Part shown: in pieces, positions 32,610 to 41,867 of the stretch
Layout of the letters: the number at the start of each line of letters is the position of its first letter
Numbering within the stretch: the stretch's first letter is position 1
Source of the DNA: Pseudomonas putida
GTDB taxonomy: Bacteria; Pseudomonadota; Gammaproteobacteria; Pseudomonadales; Pseudomonadaceae
Reading direction: 5' to 3'
Assembly (NCBI RefSeq): GCF_028682175.1
Contig: NZ_JANHKS010000030.1
Location: 1 to 64,000, forward strand
DNA: 64,000 nucleotides
Translations under genes and position numbers: made by a program
Notes under the pieces: model-generated
Seen by the model: only the letters and a program-made list of their open reading frames with translations
Database searches by the model: none
Told to the model about the DNA's origin: nothing

Positions 32610-34385
32610 TCACTCGGCCTTTGGCGTCTCGCGCAGGCGGATGTGCAGTTCGCGCAGCGCCTTGGCATCGACGACGCCCGGTGCCTGGGTCATGACGTCG
32701 GCAGCGCTCTGGGTTTTCGGGAAGGCAATGACTTCACGAATCGACTGGGCGCCAGTCATCAGCATGACCAGACGGTCCAGACCGAATGCCAGGCCACCGT
32801 GCGGCGGTGCACCATACTTCAGGGCGTCGAGCAGGAAGCCGAACTTCTCCTGCTGCTCGTCTTCGGCGATACCCAGCAGACGGAAGACCGCCTGTTGCAT
32901 TTCCTTGCGGTGGATACGGATCGAACCGCCACCCAGCTCGGTGCCGTTCAGGACCATGTCGTAGGCGCGCGACAGAGCGGTGGCCGGGTTGGCTTCCAGC
33001 TCTTCAGGCGAGCACTTCGGCGCAGTGAACGGGTGGTGCAGCGCAGAGAAGCTGCCGTCGTCGTTCTCTTCGAACATCGGGAAGTCGACGACCCACATCG
33101 GCGCCCACTCGCAGGTCAGCAGGTCCAGGTCGTGACCCAGCTTGATACGCAGTGCGCCCAGGGCTTCGCTGACGATCTTGAACTTGTCGGCACCGAAGAA
33201 CACGATGTCGCCGTCGACCGCGCCAACGCGATCCAGGATCACGTTCAGGTTGGCCTCGGGGATGTTCTTGACGATAGGCGACTGCAGGCCTTCGACGCCC
33301 TTGGCGCGCTCGTTGACCTTGATGTAAGCCAGGCCACGTGCGCCGTAGATGCCGACGAACTTGGTGTAGTCGTCGATCTTGCTGCGCGGCATGCTCGCGC
33401 CGCCTGGAACGCGCAGTGCGGTCACGCGGCATTTCGGGTCGTTGGCAGGGCCGCTGAAGACCTTGAATTCAACTTCCTTGAGCTGGTCGGCGACGTCGAC
33501 CAGTTCCAGCGGGTTGCGCAAGTCAGGCTTGTCGGAACCGTAGCGGCGCATGGCTTCTTCGAAAGTCATGTGCGGGAAATCACCGAACTCCAGGTCCAGG
33601 ACTTCCTTGAACAGCTTGCGGATCATGCTCTCGGTCAGACCCATGATGTCTTTTTCGTCGAGGAAGCTGGTCTCGATGTCGATCTGAGTGAACTCAGGCT
33701 GACGGTCGGCACGCAGGTCTTCGTCGCGGAAGCATTTGGCGATCTGGTAGTAACGGTCGAAGCCGGCGACCATCAGCAGTTGCTTGAACAGCTGAGGCGA
33801 TTGCGGCAGCGCGAAGAAACTGCCGGCGTGGGTGCGGCTAGGCACCAGGTAGTCACGCGCACCTTCAGGGGTGGCACGGGTCAGGATGGGCGTTTCGACG
33901 TCCAGGAAGCCGTTGCCATCCAGGAAACCGCGGATGCTGGACGTGATGCGCGAACGCAGACGCAGCTTCTCGGCCATTTCCGGGCGACGCAGGTCGATGA
34001 AGCGATAGCGCAGGCGAGTCTCTTCGCCGACGTCGGAGTATTCGTTCAGCGGGAACGGCGGGGTTTCCGACTCGTTCAGCACTTCCAGTTCATAGCCCAG
34101 CACTTCGATCGCGCCGGAAGCCATGTTCGGGTTGACGGCGCCTGCAGGACGCGCGCGCACCTTGCCGGTGAGCTTGACGACGTACTCACTGCGAACGCGG
34201 TCCGCGATGGCGAATGTGTCAGCGCGATCAGGATCGAAAACCACCTGGGCCAGACCTTCACGATCGCGGATATCGAGGAAAATCACCCCTCCGTGGTCGC
34301 GACGGCGGTGGACCCATCCGCAAAGGGTAATTTCCTGACCTTCCAGGCTTTCGTTCAGTTGGCCGCAATAATGGCTGCGCATCAT
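32610..34385 (-). CDS. aspS: Aspartyl-tRNA synthetase AspS
   Basis: This 591-residue class II synthetase has the OB-fold anticodon-binding domain (GWVHRRRDHGGVIFLDIRDREG), class II motifs (FRDEDLRADRQPEFTQIDIE and GGLAFGLDRLVML) and the bacterial GAD insertion domain (about residues 290-420). The start MMRSHYCGQLNESL at 34385 gives the length of P. aeruginosa AspS. In that species the enzyme is non-discriminating and also charges tRNA-Asn; the same may hold here. Confidence 0.98.
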   Translation of the reverse strand: MMRSHYCGQLNESLEGQEITLCGWVHRRRDHGGVIFLDIRDREGLAQVVFDPDRADTFAIADRVRSEYVVKLTGKVRARPAGAVNPNMASGAIEVLGYELEVLNESETPPFPLNEYSDVGEETRLRYRFIDLRRPEMAEKLRLRSRITSSIRGFLDGNGFLDVETPILTRATPEGARDYLVPSRTHAGSFFALPQSPQLFKQLLMVAGFDRYYQIAKCFRDEDLRADRQPEFTQIDIETSFLDEKDIMGLTESMIRKLFKEVLDLEFGDFPHMTFEEAMRRYGSDKPDLRNPLELVDVADQLKEVEFKVFSGPANDPKCRVTALRVPGGASMPRSKIDDYTKFVGIYGARGLAYIKVNERAKGVEGLQSPIVKNIPEANLNVILDRVGAVDGDIVFFGADKFKIVSEALGALRIKLGHDLDLLTCEWAPMWVVDFPMFEENDDGSFSALHHPFTAPKCSPEELEANPATALSRAYDMVLNGTELGGGSIRIHRKEMQQAVFRLLGIAEDEQQEKFGFLLDALKYGAPPHGGLAFGLDRLVMLMTGAQSIREVIAFPKTQSAADVMTQAPGVVDAKALRELHIRLRETPKAE

Positions 34386-34570
34386 GGTCGTCTGTTCACT
34401 TCTCGTAATTCGGAATTCGGTGGAGCTCTCGCCCGTCGCCAGTGCGCAATGGTGCAGGAGCCTTGGCATGCAGTTCAACCCGGCGGTCGGTTTCTGCCTG
34501 CCATGGTAAGGCGGGGGATTATATAGGGTTAATCAAGGCTGTGCAGCCGCGCTTGCCACCGGAGAATGAA

Positions 34571-34609
34571 GAAGTCGCCCGCAGCGGGGCCTGCGCTGCC
34601 GGGCGACTG
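34571..34609 (-). terminator. Hairpin downstream of the ribbon-helix-helix gene
   Basis: Inverted repeat GTCGCCCG/CGGGCGAC with inner CAGC/GCTG pairing, followed on the minus strand by TTCTTC. It lies 57 bases after the stop of the gene at 34666 and upstream of aspS. Confidence 0.5.
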
Positions 34610-34665
34610 TCGTCGGGAGCGGGTCCGCAAGGGGCGGACCCACAGGAATTAGGGCCTTGCCGGGG

Positions 34666-35007
34666 TCACGCTGGCGACAGTTGCAGGCCCTCGGCCTGCA
34701 ACAGATGCGTCACACACACCACGCGAATCAAACCACTGAAGTTCTTCACGCCGCCATAACGCAGGTGAACCTCCCGATCGACATAAGACAGAACGGCATT
34801 GACCGAGCAACTGTTATAACTTGCGATCTCGGACAGGATATTCCAGTACACCCCCTCAAGGCGAAGGCAGGTTGCCAGGCCATTGAGCCTCACCGAGCGC
34901 GACTGAGGCTGCGCCAGGTCCATATTGAAACTTTCGACAAACGGAACATTCTGTACCTTGGGACATCGATGGCCATCCCTGATCTCCCGTATAGCGTCTT
35001 GACTCAT
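34666..35007 (-). CDS. Ribbon-helix-helix domain protein
   Basis: This 113-residue protein contains a ribbon-helix-helix fold of the RHH_4 type: SRSVRLNGLATCLRLEGVYWNILSEIA, then SVNAVLSYVDREV and the final helix GLIRVVCVTHLL. The beta strand and two helices would bind DNA as a dimer, so it may be a small regulator. A GAGGAG site precedes the ATG at 35007; the longer frame is less likely. Its target is unknown. Confidence 0.8.
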   Translation of the reverse strand: MSQDAIREIRDGHRCPKVQNVPFVESFNMDLAQPQSRSVRLNGLATCLRLEGVYWNILSEIASYNSCSVNAVLSYVDREVHLRYGGVKNFSGLIRVVCVTHLLQAEGLQLSPA

Positions 35008-35394
35008 GAACTTCTCCTCGTTGCCGCAAGAGCACGGCAATCGAAACATTTGAAACCAAATAAACAGCCCGTGTATCAAGCCCGATTAACCGGGGCTTAA
35101 CCAGCAGAATCAGGGCCCACGGGGCGTAGGAGATGACTTCAATTGCAGGGCGAATCGCGAGGATAAAGAGGCGAAAAAGCGCTATCAGAGGCAGGGCGTT
35201 ATATATGTATTTTGCGCTGTTTTAAAACAGGTAATGAGTACCATCACCAAGATGATAGTTGATACGAAAATACTGGGTGAACAATCGTTTCAGCGTCGAA
35301 AGTTACCTGCTAACACTCCGAACCGAAAGATGAATAAAAGAGTCAGCAGCACTACTGTCGAGTGGGCGGCATTGGCTGCCGCCCACTCCTGCGA
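35008..35394. other. Intergenic region between RHH gene and dps
   Basis: No gene is supported in this 387-base gap; short open frames here overlap dps. The stretch 35200-35230 is AT-rich (TTATATATGTATTTTG) and may hold the promoter of the RHH gene. A 29-base hairpin of dps (35360-35388) closes it on the right. Confidence 0.5.
35360..35388 (-). terminator. Hairpin after dps
   Basis: GAGTGGGCGGC pairs perfectly with GCCGCCCACTC across a 7-base loop, 7 bases after the dps stop. There is no T run, so it may be a stability or weak termination hairpin. Confidence 0.55.
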
Positions 35395-35868
35395 TCACTT
35401 GCCTTCGAGCATAGCGCGCAGCATCCACGCGGTTTTTTCATGCACCTGCATGCGCTGGGTCAGCAGGTCGGCGGTAGGCTCGTCGCTGACCTTGTCCAGC
35501 AACGGGAAGATCCCGCGGGCAGTACGGGTCACTGCCTCCTGGCCCTGGACCAGGGAACGGATCATGTCTTCGGCGGCAGGCACGCCCTCTTCTTCCTTGA
35601 TCGAAGACAGGCGGGCATACGTCGAGTAGGTACCCGGCGCCGGGAAGCCCAATGCGCGAATCCGCTCGGCGATGGAGTCAACGGCCAGCGCAAGCTCCGT
35701 GTACTGCTCCTCGAACATCAGGTGCAGGGTGCGAAACATCGGCCCGGTGACGTTCCAGTGAAAATTGTGGGTTTTCAGGTACAGCACGTAGGTATCTGCC
35801 AACAAGCGAGAAAGGCCGTCCACGATGGACTTGCGGTCTTCTTCACTGATACCGATATCGATAGCCAT
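35395..35868 (-). CDS. dps: Dps-family DNA-binding ferritin
   Basis: This 157-residue protein is a four-helix Dps/ferritin-like protein. The ferroxidase site appears in THNFHWNVTGPMFRTLHLMFEEQYTEL (His, Asp/Glu residues between subunits), and AVDSIAERIRALG follows. It forms a 12-subunit shell that stores iron and protects DNA from peroxide. It lies in the conserved place between aspS and the membrane cold-shock gene. Confidence 0.94.
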   Translation of the reverse strand: MAIDIGISEEDRKSIVDGLSRLLADTYVLYLKTHNFHWNVTGPMFRTLHLMFEEQYTELALAVDSIAERIRALGFPAPGTYSTYARLSSIKEEEGVPAAEDMIRSLVQGQEAVTRTARGIFPLLDKVSDEPTADLLTQRMQVHEKTAWMLRAMLEGK

Positions 35869-36280
35869 GCTTCTTCCTCTTTATATGACGATGGTTATTT
35901 CAAAAACTGCCGAACACTCTAGCAAGGTGCAACCCGCGGCGCAGCCATCTGTGTGTATGAAGCATCGCTGGAACAGGTTTGTCTGCGCCTGGCTGAAATC
36001 CGCTCAAGGGTTTTGCTGAATGCTCTGGAACAGGCCTCCAGACGCCATCGTTAAACAAGTGACGATTTGCCATCATCACCTTCGATCAACCGTGCTAAGC
36101 GCTTGATTTGAGTAGATCTCACCTTTGCTGTTAAATACAGCTGTGTCGCTACTGATGTGCCAACAGGCTGTAGCGCGCAGGCTGACCCAACGATCGTGCA
36201 TCACGCCTCCTTTTGTTCTGAAGCGTACCGGCCGTGGTCGGCTGTTTCCTCGTGATCCAATTTAAATGTGAGTTATCCAA
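35869..36280. other. Divergent intergenic region, dps and cold-shock gene
   Basis: This 412-base gap should hold the divergent promoters of dps and the cold-shock protein. No complete motif is clear to me. Two short open frames overlap it but have no ribosome site or composition of real genes. Confidence 0.5.
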
Positions 36281-36886
36281 ATGTTGAAAATAGTCCACCT
36301 GCTAACGGGCGCAGCTGCCCTGCTGCTGTCATTCATACCCAGCCTGCGTAGTGAAGCCTTGTCTTCTTACCTGTCCCAGCCGGATGCTCTTTATCTGGCA
36401 TTTTTTGGCCTGATCAACCTGGTGCTCGCACCAGTGATTCCATACTGGAACAAAGGCCCGCGTCATCAATTGCAAAACCTGGTCAGTGCGCTGCTGGTGC
36501 TGGCCGTCGTGCTTCAAGTCCTCACCCTGCTCGTCCCGCTCGAAACCATCGCTGGCCAGCCAGCGGTACTGGTCAGCCTGCTGGCGGTAGTGATTGCCGT
36601 TGCCGTGCACCTGGCCGTCAGCTTTTACCGTTCTTCCCCTTCGCCAGCGCCACAGCAGCACGACCTGGGGCAACGCGATACCGGCACCGTGAAGTGGTTC
36701 AACACCTCCAAGGGCTTCGGCTTCATTTCCCGCGACTCGGGCGATGATATTTTCGTGCACTTTCGCGCCATCCGCGGTGAAGGCCACCGCGTACTGGTCG
36801 AAGGCCAGCGCGTGGAGTTCTCGGTGATGAATCGCGATAAAGGCCTGCAGGCCGAAGACGTCATCGCGGCGCTTCCCCGCCGCTGA
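36281..36886 (+). CDS. Membrane-anchored cold-shock domain protein
   Basis: This 201-residue protein has three or four membrane helices in the first 115 residues (IVHLLTGAAALLLSFIPS, ALYLAFFGLINLVLAPVI, LLVLAVVLQVLTLLVPL, VLVSLLAVVIAVAVHLAV) and a C-terminal cold-shock domain starting at GTVKWFNTSKGFGFI with RNP1 (KGFGFIS) and RNP2 (DIFVHF). The cold-shock domain would face the cytoplasm and bind nucleic acid at the inner membrane. The gene is in the position of the P. aeruginosa cold-shock gene near dps. Its targets are unknown. Confidence 0.9.
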   Translation: MLKIVHLLTGAAALLLSFIPSLRSEALSSYLSQPDALYLAFFGLINLVLAPVIPYWNKGPRHQLQNLVSALLVLAVVLQVLTLLVPLETIAGQPAVLVSLLAVVIAVAVHLAVSFYRSSPSPAPQQHDLGQRDTGTVKWFNTSKGFGFISRDSGDDIFVHFRAIRGEGHRVLVEGQRVEFSVMNRDKGLQAEDVIAALPRR

Positions 36887-36897
36887 TCGTCACCCAC

Positions 36898-36929
36898 AAA
36901 AAAACCGCGCTCAAGGCGCGGTTTTTTTA
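36898..36929 (+). terminator. Rho-independent terminator after the cold-shock gene
   Basis: AAAAACCGCGC, a TCAAG loop and GCGCGGTTTTTTT form a strong stem with T run, 12 bases after the stop. It could also stop the convergent slyX transcript. Confidence 0.9.
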
Positions 36930-36941
36930 TGCCTGCCATGC

Positions 36942-37148
36942 TCAGTAGTGAGGTGGCGGCGCTTCTTCTTCGACGGCCTCGAACTGACCGCCCATCTCGG
37001 CCTGGCGCTTGATCAGCGCGGCAATCTGCAGTTGCAGGCGCTCGACGCTGCGTTGTTGCGCCACCAGCACGTCGTTCAGCGTCTGGATCGTGTCGTCCTG
37101 AAAAGCCAGGCGGCTCTCCAGTTCCATCACCCGCTCTTCCAGGTTCAT
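36942..37148 (-). CDS. slyX: SlyX family protein
   Basis: This 68-residue protein is a short coiled coil (LEERVMELESRLAFQDDTIQTLNDVLVAQQ) with a Pro-rich tail EEEAPPPHY, fully matching SlyX. Its role is unknown, and E. coli slyX is adjacent to slyD. The start at 37148 (MNLEERV) overlaps the HIT gene stop by four bases (ATGA), so the two are coupled. Confidence 0.92.
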   Translation of the reverse strand: MNLEERVMELESRLAFQDDTIQTLNDVLVAQQRSVERLQLQIAALIKRQAEMGGQFEAVEEEAPPPHY

Positions 37149-37576
37149 GCCTGCGTCTCCGCAAAGGTGAAGTCTTGAGTGAGCACCGTCTTCAGCCGGG
37201 CGATGACTTCGGCAGCCTGCTCCCGGGAGTACGGCACCGCAGGGTGCTTGCCCCAGACCGGCGCAGGCCACGCCGGATCGCCCTTGTGCCGGACGATGAC
37301 GTGCATGTGCAACTGACTGACCACGTTGCCCAGCGCTGCGACGTTCATTTTGTCAGCGTCGAACAGTTGATCCAGGGTTTCGGACAACAAGGTGGTTTCT
37401 TTCCACAACTGCGCCTGCTCGCTCCCGGACAACTGGAACACTTCACTGATGTCCGCCCGGCGCGGCACCAGAATGAACCAGGGGTATTGCGAGTCGTTCG
37501 ACAGTAACAGTCGGCACAACGGGAAATCACCTACTGGCAAAGTGTCATTTAACAAACGCTGGTCCAGAACGAACAC
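37145..37576 (-). CDS. HIT family protein (GTG start)
   Basis: This 143-residue protein has a HIT fold. The motif QLHMHVIVRHKGDPAW has two of the three triad histidines in HxH; the third position is Ile, which is seen in a recognised HIT subtype. It may hydrolyse or bind nucleotides. GTG at 37576 is the start because an in-frame TAA lies two codons upstream and AGGAG is 8-9 bases before. It is followed by slyX. Confidence 0.88.
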   Translation of the reverse strand: MFVLDQRLLNDTLPVGDFPLCRLLLSNDSQYPWFILVPRRADISEVFQLSGSEQAQLWKETTLLSETLDQLFDADKMNVAALGNVVSQLHMHVIVRHKGDPAWPAPVWGKHPAVPYSREQAAEVIARLKTVLTQDFTFAETQA

Positions 37577-38561
37577 GCATTAACTCCTGATCGCAAGGTT
37601 AAGTTTCCGACGTTCGACGCACGCCGAAGAAACAGTTGATTAGTCCGAGCAGGATACTCGGGAATTCTCCGGGAATCACGCCGGGGCTGCAGTTTGGCAA
37701 CAGTTTGCCCGACTGCTGTTGATTTCGGGTCAGCAGAGCAGCCTCAGCATTGCTTGCGCGGTGCGCACTGAGTTGACGCAAGCGCCACATGCGTAAATGT
37801 CCGCGAACACCCTGCTCATTCATCAGATTTTCTCAGCAGTATCAATGAGTTGAATTGAACCCAGTGCATCGCAACCGACGCATGGGGCGCAGGTGCCGTT
37901 TTTTGTCATGAATCGCCGTCCCATTATCAAGCGGTAGCGCCCCGCCGTGCACCAAAACGACTCACTCCGAAGACATACGCAGCAACACCTATCCGCCTTT
38001 TACTCACTTGCTCGCGGTAACAGGTAACGCCAGTGACACTTTTGCGTAGTAATCTCATTCTCACAGCCACCGCAAAGTATTTTTTTGAAATTTTTTTCTC
38101 CATAAAAATCATAGGTTTATGGGTAAAACTCAATGTCATTAGGTGCTTTCCCACAAAATTTTCAGATTTCCGGGAACTTTGTGCACGGTTGTTGCTTTGT
38201 CACACACAGGACCGCAAAAGCACGGATCGGAGATCTGCGCGGCGGTCGAAAAGAAAAAATGGCGAGCAAGCTCCTGGGGGCGTTTGGATTGACAGGGTTC
38301 ACACCACTGCGGATGCGGATCCTGACTGTCGAAAAGTACTGCGGTAGTTGTACGTCTGGTGGATATGGAGCTGTTCAATTGCGACCTGGACGGAGCAAAT
38401 CGCGACAGGGTCGTAAAGAAATCGAAAGGATGGGTTCGTAACTATCGCCAATAATGTCAGCGTGCTATAAGTTTCGCCGACACCAAAAAGAAAGAAGCCG
38501 GCCAGATAAAAAAACAGGTGGACGGCAGTACTCTTCTTAAAACCAAAGGAGCAAAGTCACG
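37577..38561. other. Long intergenic region upstream of oprD
   Basis: This 985-base stretch separates the HIT gene from oprD. From about 38010 to 38200 it is AT-rich with T runs (TATTTTTTTGAAATTTTTTTC). The last 300 bases would be a long oprD leader. One open frame on the minus strand (37599-37823, 74 residues) lacks a ribosome site and known similarity, so I do not call it a gene. Another (38033-38347) has no start support. Confidence 0.6.
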
Positions 38562-39884
38562 ATGAGAGTGATGAAGTGGAGCGCAATCGCACTGGCAGTC
38601 ACTGCAGCCAGTACCCAATTGGCATCGGCTGCGGCATTCGTAAGCGATCAGTCCGAAGCAACTGGTTTTGTTGAAGGTAGCAAGCTGGACCTCAAGGCCC
38701 GCAACTACTACTACAACCGTGACAAGAAAAACGGTGCCGTAGACGACAAGGACTGGACCCAGGGTTTCTGGGGTGTTTTCAGCTCCGGCTACACCCAGGG
38801 CTTGATCGGTGTTGGTGTTGACGCATTCGGCTATGCCGGCTTCAAGCTCGACGGCTCCGACAAATACTCCGGTTCCGGCAACCTGGTAACCGACAGCCAG
38901 GGTCGCAACGAAGACAGCTTCGGCAAAGCCGGTGGCGCTGTTAAGTTCCGCGTCTCGAAAACCGAACTGAAAATCGGCGACATGCAGCCGCAGAACCCGG
39001 TGTTCGCAGTGGGCGGTTCCCGTCTGTTGCCACAAACCGCGACTGGTATCACTCTGCAGAGCAGCGAGATCAAAGGTCTGGACGTTGAAGCAGGTCGCTT
39101 CACTTCCGGCACCAGCCAGGACGAAACCAACCGTAACGGCGACATCTGGGCTACCTACGCTGGCGTGACTTCCAAGTCTGCCACCTACGGCGGCGGCAAG
39201 TTCGCGGTCACCGACGACCTGGGCGTTGCGTTCTACTACAACAAGCTCGAAGACGTCTGGAACCAGTACTACGGTAACGTCAACTACACCCTGCCACTGG
39301 GCAGCGACCAGTCGCTGGCGTTTGACGTCAACTACTACAACACCCAGGACACCGGCAGCAAGAAAGCAGGCGACATCAACAACAACGCTTTCTCCCTGTC
39401 CGCCGCCTACTCGTTCCTGGCTGCTCACACCGTCACCCTGGCTTTCCAGAAGGTTAACGGCGACACGCCATTCGACTACATCGGTATCGGCGACAACAAC
39501 CGCGGTGGCGACTCGATCTTCCTGGCGAACTCGATTCAATACTCCGACTTCAACGCCCCGGGTGAAAAATCCTGGCAAGCTCGCTACGACCTGAACATGG
39601 CGCCGTACGGCGTTCCAGGCCTGAGCTTCATGGCTCGTTACGTCAGCGGTACCGACATCGACGGCACCCACACCCCATCGAACAGCACCTATACCGGTCT
39701 GTACGGTGCTGACGGTAGCCACCACGAGACCAACGTCGAGGCCAAATACGTCGTTCAGACTGGCCCGGCCAAAGACCTGTCGTTCCGCATCCGTCAAGCG
39801 TTCCACCGTGCCAACACGGACGAGGGCGAAGGCGATGTAAACGAGTTCCGTCTGATCGTCGACTACCCGATTTCGGTCCTGTAA
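38562..39884 (+). CDS. oprD: OprD family outer-membrane porin
   Basis: This 440-residue protein has a signal peptide (MKWSAIALAVTAASTQLASA) and the OprD-family 18-strand barrel pattern: DLKARNYYYNRD near residue 45, WTQGFWGVFSSGYTQG, QTATGITLQSSE, and a C-terminal NEFRLIVDYPISVL. It is close to P. aeruginosa OprD (443 residues), which takes up basic amino acids and small peptides and lets carbapenems enter. AGGAG lies upstream of the ATG. The neighbour proS matches the P. aeruginosa order. Substrates must be inferred from homologues. Confidence 0.92.
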   Translation: MRVMKWSAIALAVTAASTQLASAAAFVSDQSEATGFVEGSKLDLKARNYYYNRDKKNGAVDDKDWTQGFWGVFSSGYTQGLIGVGVDAFGYAGFKLDGSDKYSGSGNLVTDSQGRNEDSFGKAGGAVKFRVSKTELKIGDMQPQNPVFAVGGSRLLPQTATGITLQSSEIKGLDVEAGRFTSGTSQDETNRNGDIWATYAGVTSKSATYGGGKFAVTDDLGVAFYYNKLEDVWNQYYGNVNYTLPLGSDQSLAFDVNYYNTQDTGSKKAGDINNNAFSLSAAYSFLAAHTVTLAFQKVNGDTPFDYIGIGDNNRGGDSIFLANSIQYSDFNAPGEKSWQARYDLNMAPYGVPGLSFMARYVSGTDIDGTHTPSNSTYTGLYGADGSHHETNVEAKYVVQTGPAKDLSFRIRQAFHRANTDEGEGDVNEFRLIVDYPISVL

Positions 39885-39909
39885 TCGCACTGTCTGACAC
39901 TCGTTACAG

Positions 39910-39938
39910 AAAAGCCCGGCCTTGCGCCGGGCTTTTTC
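39910..39938 (+). terminator. Rho-independent terminator of oprD
   Basis: AAAGCCCGGC pairs with GCCGGGCTTTTT across a short CTTGC loop, 25 bases after the stop codon. Confidence 0.9.
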
Positions 39939-40056
39939 ATGCCCGCAAAACCCTAAATCCCACAGGCTGTAGCGCCCGCCCGCCCTGTACTCGACCGTAT
40001 CACCCCCGTACAATGCCAGGTCATTTCCCAGTCACAGCAACCGACAACGGCCGACC

Positions 40057-41772
40057 ATGCGTACCAGTCAATATTTGCTCGCCACACAAAAAGAAACGCC
40101 GAACGATGCGGTCGTTATCAGCCACCAGCTGATGCTTCGTGCCGGCATGATCCGCAAACTTGCTTCGGGCCTCTACACCTGGCTGCCGATGGGCCTGCGC
40201 GTGCTGCGCAAGGTCGAAGCGGTCGTGCGTGAAGAAATGGACGCGGCCGGTGCGCTGGAAGTCTTGATGCCCGGCATCCAGCCGGCCGAACTGTGGCAGG
40301 AATCAGGCCGCTGGGAACAGTACGGGCCTGAGCTGCTGCGCCTGAAGGATCGCCATGATCGCGACTTCTGCGCCGGCCCGACCCACGAAGAGGTCATCAC
40401 GGATCTGGCTCGCAACGAGTTGAGCAGCTATAAACAGCTGCCAATCAACATGTACCAGATCCAGACCAAATTCCGTGACGAGATCCGTCCACGCTTCGGC
40501 CTGATGCGCGGTCGCGAGTTCATCATGAAGGACGCCTACTCCTTCCACGCGACCCAGGAATCCCTGCAGGAAACCTACGACCGCATGCATCAGGCGTACT
40601 GCAACGTCTTCACCCGCCTGGGCCTGAACTTCCGCCCTGTAGTCGCGGACAACGGCTCGATCGGCGGCGCCGGCTCCCACGAGTTCCACGTACTGGCTGC
40701 ATCGGGCGAGGACGATATCGTGTTCAGCGATACCTCCGACTACGCCGCCAACATCGAGAAGGCCGAGGCGATCCCGCGCGAAAAGACCCGCGCAGCCGCC
40801 ACTGAAGAACTGCGCCTGGTCGATACCCCTGACGCCAAGACCATCGCAGCCCTGGTCGAACAGTTCGGCCTGGCCATCGAGAAAACCGTCAAGACCCTGG
40901 TGGTACATGCCGCCGAGGAAGGCAAGCTGATCGCGCTGATCATTCGTGGCGACCACGAACTCAACGAGATCAAGGCATCCAACCACCCACTGGTGGCCAG
41001 CCCGCTGGTCATGGCCAGCGAAGCCGAACTGCGCGCAGCCATTGGCGCGGGTGCAGGCTCTCTCGGCCCGCTGAACCTGCCGCTGCCTTGCATCATCGAC
41101 CGCTCCGTCGAGCTGATGAGCGACTTCGGCATCGGTGCCAACATCGATGACAAGCACTACTTCGGCGTGAACTGGGAACGCGACCTGCCGGTTCCGGAAG
41201 TGGCCGACCTGCGTAACGTGGTCGAGGGCGATCCAAGCCCGGACGGCCAGGGTACAGTGGTCATCAAGCGTGGCATCGAAGTCGGTCACATCTTCCAGCT
41301 GGGCACCAAGTACAGCGATGCGATGAAGTGCCAGGTTCTGGGCGATAACGGCAAGCCTGTGACCCTGACCATGGGCTGCTACGGTATCGGTGTCTCCCGC
41401 GTGGTGGCCGCCGCCATCGAGCAGAACTACGACGACAACGGCATCATCTGGAGTGACGCACTGGCACCGTTCCAGATCGCCCTGGTACCGCTGCGCTACG
41501 AGACCGACGCCGTGCGCGAAGCCACTGACAAACTGTACGCAGAACTGACTGCCGCAGGTTTTGAGGTGCTGCTGGACGACCGTGACAAGAAAACCAGCCC
41601 GGGCATCAAGTTCGCGGACATGGAACTGATCGGCATCCCGCACCGCATCGTGGTCAGCGACCGTTCCCTGGCCGAAGGCAACCTGGAATACAAGAGCCGC
41701 ACCGAGTCTGAAGCCCAGGTTCTGCCTGTGGCCGATGTACTGTCCTTCATCAAGGGCCGGATCAAGCGCTGA
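40057..41772 (+). CDS. proS: Prolyl-tRNA synthetase ProS
   Basis: This 571-residue class II synthetase is the bacterial type with the editing insertion domain (about residues 225-385, between motifs 2 and 3) that removes mischarged Ala-tRNA-Pro. The N-terminus MRTSQYLLATQKETPNDA is typical, motif 2 is KFRDEIRPRFGLMRGREF, motif 3 region GCYGIGVSR, and the anticodon-binding domain includes LLDDRDKKTSPGIKFAD. It lies downstream of oprD and upstream of a lipoprotein gene, the conserved order. Confidence 0.98.
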   Translation: MRTSQYLLATQKETPNDAVVISHQLMLRAGMIRKLASGLYTWLPMGLRVLRKVEAVVREEMDAAGALEVLMPGIQPAELWQESGRWEQYGPELLRLKDRHDRDFCAGPTHEEVITDLARNELSSYKQLPINMYQIQTKFRDEIRPRFGLMRGREFIMKDAYSFHATQESLQETYDRMHQAYCNVFTRLGLNFRPVVADNGSIGGAGSHEFHVLAASGEDDIVFSDTSDYAANIEKAEAIPREKTRAAATEELRLVDTPDAKTIAALVEQFGLAIEKTVKTLVVHAAEEGKLIALIIRGDHELNEIKASNHPLVASPLVMASEAELRAAIGAGAGSLGPLNLPLPCIIDRSVELMSDFGIGANIDDKHYFGVNWERDLPVPEVADLRNVVEGDPSPDGQGTVVIKRGIEVGHIFQLGTKYSDAMKCQVLGDNGKPVTLTMGCYGIGVSRVVAAAIEQNYDDNGIIWSDALAPFQIALVPLRYETDAVREATDKLYAELTAAGFEVLLDDRDKKTSPGIKFADMELIGIPHRIVVSDRSLAEGNLEYKSRTESEAQVLPVADVLSFIKGRIKR

Positions 41773-41778
41773 GTCGAA

Positions 41779-41804
41779 GGCGCGCCCGCTGCAGGCGGGC
41801 GCGC
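41779..41804 (+). terminator. Hairpin after proS
   Basis: A long perfect inverted repeat GGCGCGCCCGC/GCGGGCGCGCC lies 6 bases after the proS stop. It is not followed by a T run. Confidence 0.5.
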
Positions 41805-41867
41805 CATCACTTGAGCCGCATGCCGATTTGCCCAGGCGAGTCCGTCTTACCTGCAATCAGAGATCTC

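Noticed and set aside
32610..34385. An 849-residue plus-strand frame opposite aspS
   Set aside because: It is the antisense shadow of the well-supported aspS and pmpR genes; long antisense frames are common in GC-rich genomes.
37145..37576. Loss of the third histidine of the HIT triad as a sign of inactivity
   Set aside because: The HMHVI form occurs in a recognised subtype of HIT proteins, so I do not treat it as unusual.
37599..37823. A 74-residue minus-strand open frame between the HIT gene and oprD
   Set aside because: No ribosome site, unusual composition and no similarity I recognise; it lies in a non-coding gap.
38033..38347. Open frame of 104 residues upstream of oprD
   Set aside because: No ribosome site, composition unlike a protein and it crosses the AT-rich leader.
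38457..40013. A 518-residue minus-strand frame opposite oprD
   Set aside because: Shadow of the porin; no start site or domain.
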